From Gymnopus androsaceus JB14 (taxonomy: Eukaryota > Basidiomycota > Agaricomycetes > Agaricales > Omphalotaceae), in contig ML769431.1 in assembly GCA_009733575.1 (NCBI GenBank), positions 243,482 to 307,481 of the forward strand: a DNA stretch of 64,000 bases, in the 5' to 3' direction. The notes under the pieces were generated by a model. The model was given only the letters and a program-made list of their open reading frames with translations. It had not been told where the DNA came from and searched no databases. The first letter of the stretch is position 1. Every line of letters begins with the position of its first letter. Below are positions 23,426-34,610 of this stretch, piece by piece. The position numbers were made by a program, and so were the translations under genes.

Positions 23426-24135
23426 ATGACCATGTCTCACTCCTCCACCCGCTATGGCGCCGACCTAAAGGTATGTGTGGCGTAGTGGCCACAGAGCTCG
23501 TGGTAGCTAACCATTGTCATCTAGGAGACTCCAAGATTGTTCATTTGGCGAAAACAAGAGCCAGCTACTACGCCAAGTGTCATGCTTGCTACGAGTGGCG
23601 CGTTGCAAATCCCAGGTTCTCCAGTTTCGTCTGGTTCCTCGGTCTCTTACGACTCAGAGCCTTGGACCCAGTCCTCGCCCAATCAAACGAGTTTCAACGA
23701 CATATATGCCCAGAGAGGCCGCGGGACACGTCCCGCTGGTCTTAATAGTGTGGAAGATGTTGTCCGACATCATACGCCGGTAAGCTTCTCCCACCTGCAA
23801 CGCATAATATCCACTGATCGTATTTTCAGGACAAAAATACAATCAGTGAATATTGCAAGCTCCAGGCGGAAGCTCAGCACTCCCCTTCGACGCCAGAGCT
23901 ACACACAAGGGGGACTGACGGTGCGCCCTTCGAATTCTGCCCTTGGGGGCTTCCGGAAGAGTGTCCCGACGAGGAACTCTGGAGTAGCCCCAGAACGTGG
24001 GGTGTTCCGGATTCCGAGTTCGACCCGGTAGTACCTCGCAACGAGACTCGATGTTCCCTCTCCAACCTATCCAACGGCCCGCCAAGGTTGTTGCAACCAT
24101 CGATGAAGATAGAAACATTGAGCAAGATATCATGA
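23426..24135 (+). CDS. Hypothetical protein, 201 aa
   Basis: Three exons (23426-23470, 23525-23779, 23830-24135) join in phase across canonical introns to give a 201-residue protein. It is Ser/Pro/Thr-rich in the middle (IPGSPVSSGSSVS), then acidic and Trp-containing near the end (CPWGLPEECPDEELW). There is no signal peptide, membrane segment or domain I recognise. An alternative end in another frame (DIMTWLEEVSRAMMSDE to 24179) also looks protein-like, so the final exon could be spliced differently. Support is the consistent splice phases and a TATA box upstream. Confidence 0.55.
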
Positions 24136-24933
24136 CTTGGCTAGAGGAAGTTAGCAGAGCGATGATGAGCGATGAGTAGACACCTACCTTCCACGTCGTC
24201 GGACCTTTTCGTTTCGCCTCTCCTCGTTACTTTCCGCTGTTTGCATTTGCTTCCCTCATCGGAACAAATTCTTCCTTCCTAGGCTTCTCTTCTCACGTTC
24301 TCACTTTTCTCTTCATCGAACAATTTGTTTCCTGTCTCGTTTTCCCTTTTCGTTTGTCGCTGCTTCTGTCTTTTTTTCGTCTGATTAGTCTTCTTCGTCG
24401 ACCACTGCTCCATTCTTGTTACTGCCGCTCCGCTTGTTCGATCTTTCGTTCTGTAACTGTTTTGTGCACCGACTTCAGAGTCTATACCAGCTGTTGCTTC
24501 CGACTAGGACTTGCCTGAATCCGACCTCTTGTCAATGAGAGATGGATTATAATCCTAGTCACCAGTCAAACGAAAAGAGTAGGAATGGTGAGAGAGAAGA
24601 GAGAGCAGGCTACGAGCTTAAAAGAGATGGATGAGATGAGATAAACCGTGAGATACTCGAGTCACTTCGAAGTACCGCAATGAATCCATTGTCCTACACA
24701 TCGCGATCAGATAATCACAATGCAATCGTAACCTGATCTTTCTCGACGCTATTGCTCAAACTTTGACTCATCATAGCTGGAGGCGTCTCATCATGTCGAG
24801 GGACTGGGTATTGAATTCTGCCCAGCCTTGGACGTCGTAGCCTTTTTTGTGTTTTCCTCAAGAGAACTTCCAAGAAAGTGTATATAAGTGTTGAATGCTA
24901 ATACGAACGACAGCAGAGGAAGACCAAAACATC
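24136..24933. other. Intergenic, no gene seen
   Basis: This holds the CT-rich 3' flank of the upstream gene (24180-24440) and then DNA without coding signal before the convergent esterase gene. Confidence 0.4.
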
Positions 24934-26324
24934 TTACACTTTGCAATTCTGCAACACTTCCTCGACAAAGTCAGCCATAATCCGGTGTGTTTCCTTAGAT
25001 GGATGCCTAGTACACCTATATTTAATCAGGTGCGTCTTCTAGGAAAGAGGACTCACCCGTCTATCCAATAAAAATAATGCTCAGGGTCCATACACCACCC
25101 ATACTGATCACAGTCCTCAGTACAGAGTGTACAGGCTGCGGTGCTCGTATATCCAAACGCTTCATACCTATATTAATCAAAAGATCACGATCCAGTTCAA
25201 TACAAAAGTTCAATACTGCTGCTCACCCAGGATCACTTCCCAACACCCCATCCCAAATTTCTGCCAGATCAACATACGCAACATTGAGTTTTGCTGGACC
25301 TTCATGGAAAGCTCTGAGCCCATCAAACACTTGCTGTTTATACGCTTCTCCCCATGCGGAAGTGTTTCCTCGGCCGTAGACGTCCACGACGAGGAAAGAT
25401 ATCCCATTAGTGGGTGGGCTTGAGAGAGTTTTAATCTCGTTGAGGATAGTTTCGGCGGCTTGGGGGAGGTGGTCACCGTCAACTGTACATAAATTTTAGT
25501 GAGAACTGGAAGGAAAGAAAGACTTGGAGCCTTACTGAGTGATGCGATATAGTCACTAGGAGAACCAAGTAAGAAACATGCAGTTAAATACTTTCCGAAT
25601 AAACTTACTTGATCCCAAAGAATATACTATAGAGTGTCGTCTCTGGATCTAGTTGATTGGATTGCCCAAGGAATGTCGCCACTGAGAATAGGATTTTCCT
25701 TCAGTCATAAGCATGGAACCATAAAAATCAGCGCACTCTGATCAATGAAATCGACTTTTCTTGGATTACTTGGCCACAGAGATAGATTCGTGCATGCGCC
25801 CCATTGCTAAAAGATAGGGGAATCAGATCTTGGTCAAAGCACGACTCAGAAATTGCGAGTAAAACGATGTTATCGAGCACATGCACGTTGTACAAGATGT
25901 ACATACCGCATAATCCATAAGCTTTGCACCCCAATCTCCTGAAAGCCCTTCAATCCACACAGGTCCGTTCGTAGAGCGTCCCCCAGCTTCTACATTAGGA
26001 GGAACTAGGACAGCCGGAAGAAGGGTAGACCCGTTGTCGATTCCTCCATCGGTGTAGGAATCCTGTAAAGTGCTGAGTATCGGAATAGAAGAAGAAAGAA
26101 ACACCCACTCCGAACGAAACAATAGTCTCAATTGCCCCAAATACGATCCCTGCATTCACGTTGGTCGTCTTTCCACCAAATGGACCACACTGAGGAGATA
26201 CTGCCAAATGAATCCCGTCGTTGTCGCTAGAACCACGGGATTTCTCAAGATGCGAAGTGCCAGTGGAGTACACACCGAGCAAGGCAAGAGCGCCGCAGAC
26301 TGAGAGGAGAAGCAATTTGGCCAT
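24934..26324 (-). CDS. Secreted GDSL/SGNH esterase, CE16-like
   Basis: The protein begins with a signal peptide (MAKLLLLSVCGALALLGVYS). After the first intron the nucleophile block reads FGDSYTDGG. Further SGNH landmarks follow: GPVWIEGLSGDWG with MDYA, WPSNPRKVDFIDQ, the GxND block FGINDYIASL, and the catalytic Asp-His region YWIDGCTRHPS. This is the pattern of fungal CE16 acetyl-esterases that remove acetyl groups from hemicellulose oligosaccharides. I traced the frame through about seven short introns to the TAA at 24934 without a frame break. It should be secreted and act on plant cell-wall material. Confidence 0.88.
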
Positions 26325-26783
26325 ACTTAGGTCTTGTTTATCTTCTGGATGCACTGGGCATTTAAGGGTAATTTGAAAGCTTCTTGTAAGCCGAACAGGA
26401 GCCCTCGCTCGTATCCCGGAGACAGCAACAGAAACAGAAGATTTCTGTAAGCTTCTTCGCGCATGGTCCGCGCGCACATTCGCTTCGAGGATATCAGTAA
26501 TTGAGACTGCTTTGGGTAGGTTTGTTCAAGTAGCTTTCAATCGGCGTTCATTTATCTCTTTGTAGGTCTGCTAGGAAAGAGACGAGACTATTAAAAGATG
26601 CCTGAGATTGACTGTTGAGAGTGTGATTATGGGCGTATATTCGGAACGGAACACAACCCTTCCGTTCCTTCCGATCTAAATATAGCAAGCTTGCTTGCGA
26701 GAGTCTGCCTACGGGAGACAACCGAATTCCGCACATTGACTTTTCCTTCTGACCACCATCTACTCGTCCACCCTTGAAGCATC

Positions 26784-27538
26784 ATGCGTGCCTACTTCTT
26801 CGATAACCTCCCCGGAGACCAACGACTGCCGCACGACTCTTCCCGTTCAGTCGACGCAGAAACGCTAAACAAGATCAAGGTCGAATTCTGGCATATTCCT
26901 GTGGAGGGTCACGAGGCAAAATTAGATGAGATCGCGAAAGAGAGGGGGTATAGGAATCGGGATGTCATTACTGTGTCGAAGGAGGGGCTCGGTGGGGTGA
27001 TGCAGCTTTCAATTTACTGTAGTACTTCAAACTGACGATAGCATTTTAGGAATATGAGGAAAAGATCAAAGCATTCTATAAAGAGCAAGTAAGAAGCTGA
27101 ACCATGGCACTCTCTCTTACAGGCTTTTTCAGACATATCCACGAGGACGAAGAGATCCGATACATCCTTTCTGGAGGCGGATTCTTCGATGTTCGTCGTA
27201 AGTTTAGTATTCCCGCACCATCCTCTAATTAAAAGTATTTAATTACTCCTAAATCTCATCAGAAGCACCAACCGATGAATGGATCCGTATCGCCGTATCC
27301 TCTGGCGATCTTCTGGTGATTCCTGCTGGGATTTACCATCGGTTTACTGTTGATGAAAGAAACATGTCTCGGACGACCCGTTTGTTCAAGGTAGGTTGCT
27401 TCAGGTGCCAATATATGTTCTTACAAAGATGTACACTTTCAGGATGAGCCAAAGTGGTCAGCTATCTACCGCGGTGATGAAAGCGATACAAACCCTCATC
27501 GTATTAACTATCTCAAGTCCATCGCTGTGGCCGCTTGA
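26784..27538 (+). CDS. ADI1: Acireductone dioxygenase (methionine salvage)
   Basis: The start MRAYFFDN and [11 protein letters not shown] is typical of the ARD cupin family. The metal-binding region [21 protein letters not shown] gives the first His, His and Glu ligands, and [12 protein letters not shown] supplies the fourth (His). The C-terminus ([16 protein letters not shown]) also fits. The enzyme oxidises acireductone to the keto-acid precursor of methionine with Fe, or off-pathway with Ni, in the cytoplasm. All exon joints agree except the one before HIHEDEE (about 27091-27131), where the acceptor that gives the right frame is one base out. That is either a one-base frameshift or a sequence error. 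Confidence 0.9.
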
Positions 27539-27901
27539 ATCTTATCGAGAGTCCCAGTTAAACAAACTTGAATGCCAACGAACAAGTGTTCTTGTATTAT
27601 AAAGGCTGTACTGGACCAGTGTATCAGTGTATATAGTAGTAGGTATGTATACCTCAGTCAGATAAATTTCGTAAAGACAAATCAAAATACAACTGCGTTG
27701 ATGGTATGACCCTCCGTAGATGTCCTGTACTCCGCTGCGAATCTAATGCTTGAAATGCAATGGGAGCTTAATAGCTGCCTGCCATGTAGCGTGCCTCAAT
27801 AAAATCATGTCGGTTTTCCTCCGGGTCGTCGAAATATATTTCAGAGTCAAGCTTATGGCTAGTGACTTGGTGAAGAGTTTACCACTACGTATTACTTTCT
27901 A
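27539..27901. other. Intergenic, 3' flanks of convergent genes
   Basis: No gene is visible. The right end (from about 27840) already belongs to the duplicated block shared with 30720-30787. Confidence 0.4.
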
Positions 27902-29850
27902 TCAGGGGTCCATGCCCGCATAAGATGGAGGCGGCGACAGATATGACATCAATCTCTCATTCTCCCTCGTCAGCATATCGATCCTCTGCCTCATCTCTTC
28001 TCCAGCAACGGCGGGACTCACTGCTGCCCCTGTGTTCTCCGCCGCAAGCGCCAATTGCGCTTGAATCTCATCCACACGTCTACGCAATACGCACTGACGT
28101 TCGCCACCGTCAAATTTCGTATGTTTCCTAATGCCGAGGGTTCGGAGGAGTTCGACAGAGACGGAGGCGACTGCTGTGTACTGCGAATCCGAGGGCGTTT
28201 TCTGGGAGAACATCGTATAAATGGGACTGGAAGATGTACAAGCTGGAGTTGGAGGAGAGACGCATGACAGTCAAAGCTTCGATTGTGATCGCAGAGGGTT
28301 CCAGTTTTTTTCTGCGGGCTCCAAGAAACCATATTGCCATTGCAATGAGAACAAGACACGCAATGCCACCGATGGCACCTCCTACAATAGCTTTCGAATG
28401 GCCAGATCTGTTCTGAGCGGAAACGGTAGCAGGGAGAGAAGATGTGGCAGCACTAGAGGCTGTCGATGCAGGAGGATCAGTAGAGCTCGAGTTGGTAAAA
28501 TTAGGTTTTGACGCAAGAGTAGAGAACGACGGGATGTACGTCAAATAATCAACAATCATGGAGAAGTTTCCGTTGACTTCGATGATGCTGACCGTTAGAG
28601 TGTGATTACCGGAAGAAGGGGTAATCTCCTCGAAAAAAACGTAGTTTGTCGTTGTGGTCATCACCAGGAATAGGGTTTACTGCATGGGGAAAGTTTGCGT
28701 GATAGCAGGCCTATCGTCAACGGAGAACGCGACCGACACGTTTCCTGGCGTTTGCCAAGGTAGGATTCCGTATACAGAAATTGAATTTCCTAAGAATGGA
28801 TAAAGTTAACTAAGCACTTTTCGCGGTTCTGAAGAGACTTTCGAGAAAAAGCAACGCACCAGCAAATTGGAACTTGAATGAATCTCCTACGGTACTACTG
28901 ATGTGTGTTCCATTTCCACATGGATAAGCGGGGTTCGAGATGAGCCCGTAGTAAATATTATGTCGCTGATCGTCCAATTTCCTTCCCAGTTGATCTCCGA
29001 GCTGCTATCATCGACAGACTATAGTCTGCCCTTCTAGAGGAGTCGTGGGTCCAGCTCCCACTATAACATAGTCTAAGTCCTATGTTATCAAGCTCGGATA
29101 GAAGGACGGTGTGTTGCTGGTCCGAAAGCTGAGGTGTCGTGTACCACTGAGAATTAATTTTTGGGATAGGATAGCTTGCAGTGAAAGGATTCCCGCTGTC
29201 AATAGACACAACGAAGAACTGAGAGAACAATGGAGGAGGTGTGTTTCCAATAAAAGCCAAGGATGTGCCTGCGTTTGAAAGTGAGATTCTTCTTCCTCAG
29301 TTAGATGCTGGAAACTCCACCTTGGAACGTATAAGACAATGAGCCCTTGTTGGTCGAGTTTGTTCCTGCTGCCCAAGACGAAGAAAAGTTGTACCAAAGT
29401 GTATTCGGATTGGTTATCCAAACGCCTCCTCCTTAGCGTTATGAACGAATCGTCGACTATCAAAGTTGCCATTACAGCGACCTTGAAAAAGAGACAGGTG
29501 CAAGTTTTAGGGAAGTTAAAGCGGAAGGGCAAGTCGTCAGGCCTTTAGAACACTTCAGTCAAGGTCCGCCCTCAGTTGCTCTTGTGTCCCTTTGATTAGC
29601 AACTTGAGATTCCCTTTTTTCCACATTCGGGTCGAAAGTGCCAGTAAAAAAACCGCCTTATGGTCTGAATTGGTGATACGAGTCAACAGGTTACAACCCA
29701 AGTGCAGAACCTGTACTACACCTCGTCAGCCTATTGATCAACAGCTCCGACGCAAGATGTTCGGTAGTCGTTATTCTATCAGTTTCGCCGGTTGCTCATT
29801 AGCAGTGATACCGAGGTGGTATGTATAGAAGCAAGGTTTGCATCCAAGAT
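27840..29850 (-). repeat. Tandem duplication block 1 (partner 30720-32735)
   Basis: The whole gene plus about 60 bp of 3' flank (GAGTTTACCACTACGTATT) and about 300 bp of 5' flank (GTTGCTCTTGT, CAGTTTCGCCGGT) is repeated at 30720-32735 in the same orientation, with substantial divergence. An unrelated ~870 bp separates the copies. Confidence 0.8.
27902..29472 (-). pseudogene. Single-pass membrane protein gene, tandem copy 1
   Basis: On the minus strand the gene encodes an N-terminal start MATLIVDDSFITL, beta-sandwich-like extracellular segments (NYVFFEEI, SGNHTLTVSIIEVNG), a Ser/Thr-rich stalk (STDPPASTASSAATSS), a transmembrane helix (AIVGGAIGGIACLVLIAMA) followed by RRKK, and a cytosolic coiled coil ending RENERLMSYLSPPPSYAG. 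This layout is common among agaricomycete proteins of unknown role. Frame changes occur in the N-terminal domain (near 29080-29290) and after the membrane helix (near 28215), so it is probably decayed. It is paralogous to 30788-32397. Confidence 0.7.
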
Positions 29851-29934
29851 CCTGAAAGAAACATCGGCCATAGATCCATAATATGTACATAGTCATTCTA
29901 GAATCAGACCGAGTCTGACCGACGACTTACTAAT

Positions 29935-30700
29935 TTCTCAGGGCAGTCCTTTCCAAAGTTTCCATACTTGTTCTGCATCTCATTGCGTGCTTCAAGAATT
30001 TATTTCAGATGTTTCATGATGCACCGCAGGCTGGCTTCTTCGGCTGGAAGCAAGAATACGGCCAACAATTCTACATATAAGAGATGAGTGGATACAAAGT
30101 TTCAGAGGAAAGATGAGTCATACGGATGAATCATTTCTGGGAACAGATGGGATATTGGAGTTCAGTATAATCGAAATTGCGAGGCCTTCGACCAAATCCA
30201 AGTAATCAAAATTGCGACCTAGGTTAGCGAGGCCTATAATTTATGGTAGAATCAGATGAGAAACTTACACAATAGGTACCCACCCAAAATACGATTGTTG
30301 GACTTCGCAAATAGTTGACAATAAGTAGTTCCCGACCTACAGATATCCGACACAACTTCATTTCAGCGATGACCCTGAGAGACGAGCTGTTATCAAAGGT
30401 ATCTCCTTCATAGCCATCATTATCTCTTCATGCAAGTCGGCATAACATGCAGCGGAGAGCATTGCGAACCACTACTAGTCCGTTCAGATGGAGGTAGAAT
30501 ACAGGAAACGCACTGGAGAGTAAAATATTGTAATAAAATGTTAATATAACGCGATTCGAGGAATATGATGCATACCACTGGCAGGGGAATATATATAACG
30601 CATCCTAAGAGGATATAATTAACACATACTACTGAGTGAACATAATGCATGGTATTTCCCTTGACTTGACACTCCCAGTAATTCAGCTTCGGTGTAAACA
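29935..30700 (-). pseudogene. Remnant of a multi-exon membrane protein gene
   Basis: The minus strand shows coding-like exons between the two tandem copies. Hydrophobic stretches (VCVNYILLGCVIYIPLPVVCIIF) are followed by a soluble tail (NSSSLRVIAEMKLCRISVGR, LGRNFDYLDLVEGLA, PSVPRND, ELLAVFLLPAEEASL) separated by short GT-AG introns. I do not recognise the family. A start codon and a continuous frame could not be established, so it is probably a fragment. Confidence 0.35.
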
Positions 30701-30719
30701 TCCGATAGTCCGAATTCTC

Positions 30720-32735
30720 GCATCGAACCTCATGGAACAGATGGCTGATGACCTGGTCAAGAGTCTACCACTACGTATTTCCATCTATTAGGCCTCCGTG
30801 CCCGCATAAGAAGGAAGCGGCGGCAGGTATGACATCAATCTCTCATTCTCCCTCGTAAGCTGGTCGATCCTCTCCCTCATTTCGTCTACAGCAACAGTAG
30901 GATTCACTGCTACCTCCGATGTTCTCCGCCGCCTGCCGCGCAAGTTCCAACAGTTGCACTTGAATCTCATCCACATGCCTTCGCAATACCTTTCGACGTT
31001 CCGCCACCGTTAAATTTTGGACGTCTTCTAGTGACATCGATGAGGCTTCGGAGAGTTCGATAGGGAAGTTGTAGGGAGCGAGGGAGGCGAATACTCTAGT
31101 ACTTGCGACTCCGAGGGCGTTCTCCGGAGAAATCATATAAGATGGAGCTGCGAGATGTGAAAGTTGGAGTTGAAATGGGAGGAGAGACGCGATAGTCAAA
31201 GGCTCCGATTGTTAACGCAGAGGGTTCTGTTTTTTCTCTGCGGCTCGAAGGAGCAGTAGTGCCATCGCAATGAGAACAAGGCACGCAACGCCACCGATGG
31301 CACCTCCTACAATAGCCTTTGAATGGTCTGATCTGTTCTGAGCGGAAACAGTAGGAGAAAAAGAAGCTTAGCAGCACTAGAGGCTGTCGATGTAGAGAGG
31401 ACGGTAGAGCTCGAGCCTGAATTGGTAAAATGAGGTTTTGATGCAAGAGTAGAGAACGACGGTATGTACGTCAGACAATCGACAATCATGGAGGAATTTC
31501 CGTTAACCTCGATGATGTTCACCGTCAGAGTGTGATTACCGGAAGAAAGGCTATCGTCCTCGAAAAAGGCGTAGTTTGTCGTTGTGGTAACATAAGAAAC
31601 ATGGTTTCCTCTGGGGAAAGTTTGCGTGGTAGTAGGCTCATCGTCAACCGAGAACGCGACCGTCATGTTTCCTGACGTTTGCCAAGGTTGGATTCCGTTC
31701 ACAGAAATTGAACTTCCTAAGAATGGATAAAGTCAACTGAGTACTTGCCATTCTGAAGGCTGAGTCTTTCGAGAAAAAACAACGTACCAGCAAATTGAAA
31801 CTTGAAAGAATCCCCTGCGGTACTACTCGTGTGTGTTCCATTTCCTGATGGATTAGCGGGATCTAAGCCCGTAGTAAATATCATGTCACTGGCCGTCCAA
31901 TTTCCTTCCCAGCTGATCTCGGAGCTGCTATCATCGACCAGAACAGTCTGCCCTTCTAGAGGCGTCGTGAGTCCAGCTCCCACTATGACATAGTATAAGT
32001 TCTATGTTATCAAGCTCGGATAGTAGTACGACGGTGTGTTATTGTTCCGAAAGCTGAGGTGTCGTGTACCATTGAGAATTAATGCCTGGGATCAGATAGC
32101 TCTCAGTGGAAGGATTCCGCTGTCAATGGATACATTGAAGAACTGAGAGAAAGTTGAAGGAGGGGTGTTTCCAACAAAAGCCAAGGAAGTGCCTGTGTTT
32201 GAAAATTAGATTTTCCCTCAGTTGGAAGCTGAAGCCCCCACCTTGGAACGTATAGGACAATGAGCCTTTGGTGGTGGTCGAGTTTGTTCCCTCTGCCCAT
32301 GACAAAGACGAATTGTACCAAAGGTGTATTCTGTATTGGTCATCCAAACGCCCCCTCCGAGCAATATGAACGAATCGTCGACTATCAAAGTTGCCATTAT
32401 CAGCGACCTTGAAAAAGAGAAAGGTGCAAGTTTTAGGGAAGTTAAAGCGGAAGAGAAAATGGTCGGGCCTCTACCTTTAGTATCATAGCTTCACGTCCCT
32501 CCAACCTTTCTCAGTTGCTCTTGTTTCATGTCTCTTGCGTGTCCCTTTGATGGCAACTTGATTCACCCTTGTCCACATTTGGGTCGATGTTTGAATCAGT
32601 GATACGAACACGTCGATGATCGTCTTCAACATATTACAACTCAAGCGCAGAGCCTGCGCACCTCATCACGTCGATCAACAGTTCCTACGCAAGGAGCTCG
32701 GTCATCCTGTCAGTTTCGCCGGTAGCACGTTAGAA
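30720..32735 (-). repeat. Tandem duplication block 2 (partner 27840-29850)
   Basis: Second copy of the duplicated gene with its flanks; see the partner block for the shared landmarks. Confidence 0.8.
30788..32397 (-). pseudogene. Single-pass membrane protein gene, tandem copy 2
   Basis: Paralog of the gene at 27902-29472 with the same order: MATLIVDDSF start, SWEGNWTASDMIF and SFKFQFAGTLFF extracellular blocks, NHTLTVNIIEVNGNSSMIVD, Ser/Thr stalk, membrane-proximal region, and coiled coil ending RENERLMSYLPPLPSYAG. The membrane helix and everything after it are spread over several frames (breaks near 31350, 31180 and 30950), so this copy looks more decayed than copy 1. It could be an expressed truncated ectodomain, but more likely it is a pseudogene. 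Confidence 0.7.
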
Positions 32736-32960
32736 AGACCGACCTGGCCCTCATGTCCTGAGCGAAAGGAGTTTTAGGATCAAATGCAACTCGACCATCC
32801 ACCTGGAATACGCTTAGAAATAAATCTCGAACCATAGGAGGTTTAGGATCATGAAATTCGGCCGCGTCAAAGAATTAATATTACAATATACGAATACAAC
32901 AGACAACAAAACATAATCACATACATATAAGTAAACACACCTCTAAAGGGTTTTCTTGCC

Positions 32961-34299
32961 TCAGCTTCCGGCTTTCTTTCTGCCCCTCCTACCTACGCTG
33001 ATAGTAGTAGTAGCCACCATCTTGACGGAGCACACGGAACAGTACCATTTGTCTGGGAGTGGTTTACTCAACCCCACACAAGACAGATGGAACTTGAAAG
33101 GAAAAAAAAAAGTTAGCGAGAGGGTAAAAGGCGGGCATGATAACCAAAAGCATACCCATTCATAGGGACAATTACCCTCATTATCGCAAGCAATCATCTA
33201 ATGAAAAACATCGATCTCAGTTCATCTATCCGAAGAGACAGAACATATAAAAAAACTCACGTCTCCATAACTACTTGTCTGACAGAAGCAGTAGAGTTTA
33301 TCATCTTCAGCGTCGTCGCCTTCATCGGCTTCTTCAACTTCTTTATCACTATCTGCGTCTGCATCGTCAGCCATTTCAATGTCATCGTCGACCGGAGGAT
33401 GTATCTGTCGCGACAGCCGACTTGATCGAGCAGGAATAACTTTGGTCGGAACTGCAATGGGAGAGATGGAGCGGTGAGGAAGCTTTATGGATGGTGAGGC
33501 CGCAGGTTTACGGCCTCCTGAAGTTCAATCAATAAAAAAGGTGAGGGTAAATAGATTAAAAAATCACGAACTCTTTGTTGGAACAACGGCAGATTTGCGA
33601 GTTTCTGCAATGGTAGGAGTGGAGATACTGGGGGTGAGAGCGAGCCGAAGACTTTCACTGAGATTCGCTGCAGTGTCGTGGCCATTGATTTGGCCGTTCC
33701 CAAGAAAAGAATTCCCACTCAGCGTCGGCGTGGCGGAAACAGCTCTCGTAGATATTGATTCGGTAGCAGGAGCGTCTCCTTGCAGAACGCGGACTCTATT
33801 CAGGTCGGAATCAAGACGATTACAGGTTCGATGTATTAGAGTACTGATTCTTTCAGCGAGAACCATCTTCTCGTTGGAAAGCTTCTCGATTTCGGCATAG
33901 CTGTGTTGAATTTTGTATGGGATACCGGAGGCGGATTTTGAGGATGGGGAAGGTGAAGGTGAAGGAGATTCATGTGAAGAGATGGTTCCGCGAAGACTAT
34001 GCCTGATCCATCGAGCTCCTTCACTATCAATTTGTTGCTGCAATTCTAAGGGATAAAGTTGAGCAACTTGTGTGGCGCAAAGGGTACAGAGTAAGGCTGG
34101 AAAGTACATACCTTGCACACGATCCTCCTTGTGTCGAATTTCCTCAAGATAATGCTTCACCTCGTTCGGAATATGGTCCAGACCTTGCGCATAGTAAGAA
34201 CATTCGAAACTGAGACGAAAAAGGAATTACGAAACTGTAGATGAATTCGTTGGCCACATTAGCAGCATCTTCTAAATTCTGCGCCGATGCGCCGTTCAT
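32961..34299 (-). CDS. ING-family PHD-finger chromatin protein
   Basis: The protein starts MNGASAQNLEDAANVANEFIYS and continues LDHIPNEVKHYLEEIRHKEDRVQ, the N-terminal ING homodimerisation helix. A Ser/Pro-rich linker and a second helical part follow (YAEIEKLSNEKMVLAERI). An acidic hinge (EEADEGDDAEDD) leads to a complete C4HC3 PHD finger: YCFCQTSSYGD, IACDNEGNCPYEWFHLSC, KWYCSVC. ING PHD fingers bind histone H3 trimethylated at Lys4 and sit in NuA4- or Rpd3-type complexes. All introns are canonical; the first donor is GTTTCG. The ATG at 34299 fits the family; an upstream in-frame start at 34401 is possible. Which yeast ortholog (Yng1, Yng2, Pho23) it matches cannot be said. Confidence 0.92.
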
Positions 34300-34610
34300 C
34301 CCAAATGAAAGACTAGCGCAGTGCTGAGTGGTGGTCGTCGCGGTCAAAGGACAGTGACTCAGGCATCGGCATCGGGGTTCGGGATTACGTATTATCGGCA
34401 AACTTGCAGCCGAGCGCTCCCGACAACTTGAACCACGGGCTTTGCGGTCTCAGGCCAACATCAGGACTCAAGCTTTGGATGATTCTGAAATACAATGACG
34501 GCAGCATGAAGAAGCTGGAGACCTTCTTTCCATAGAATCTGAATGCTTCTCCATTAAATTCTACTGCATAAATGCAGCGCGGGATGTCTTTTTTCTTAGA
34601 ATTACACCCC

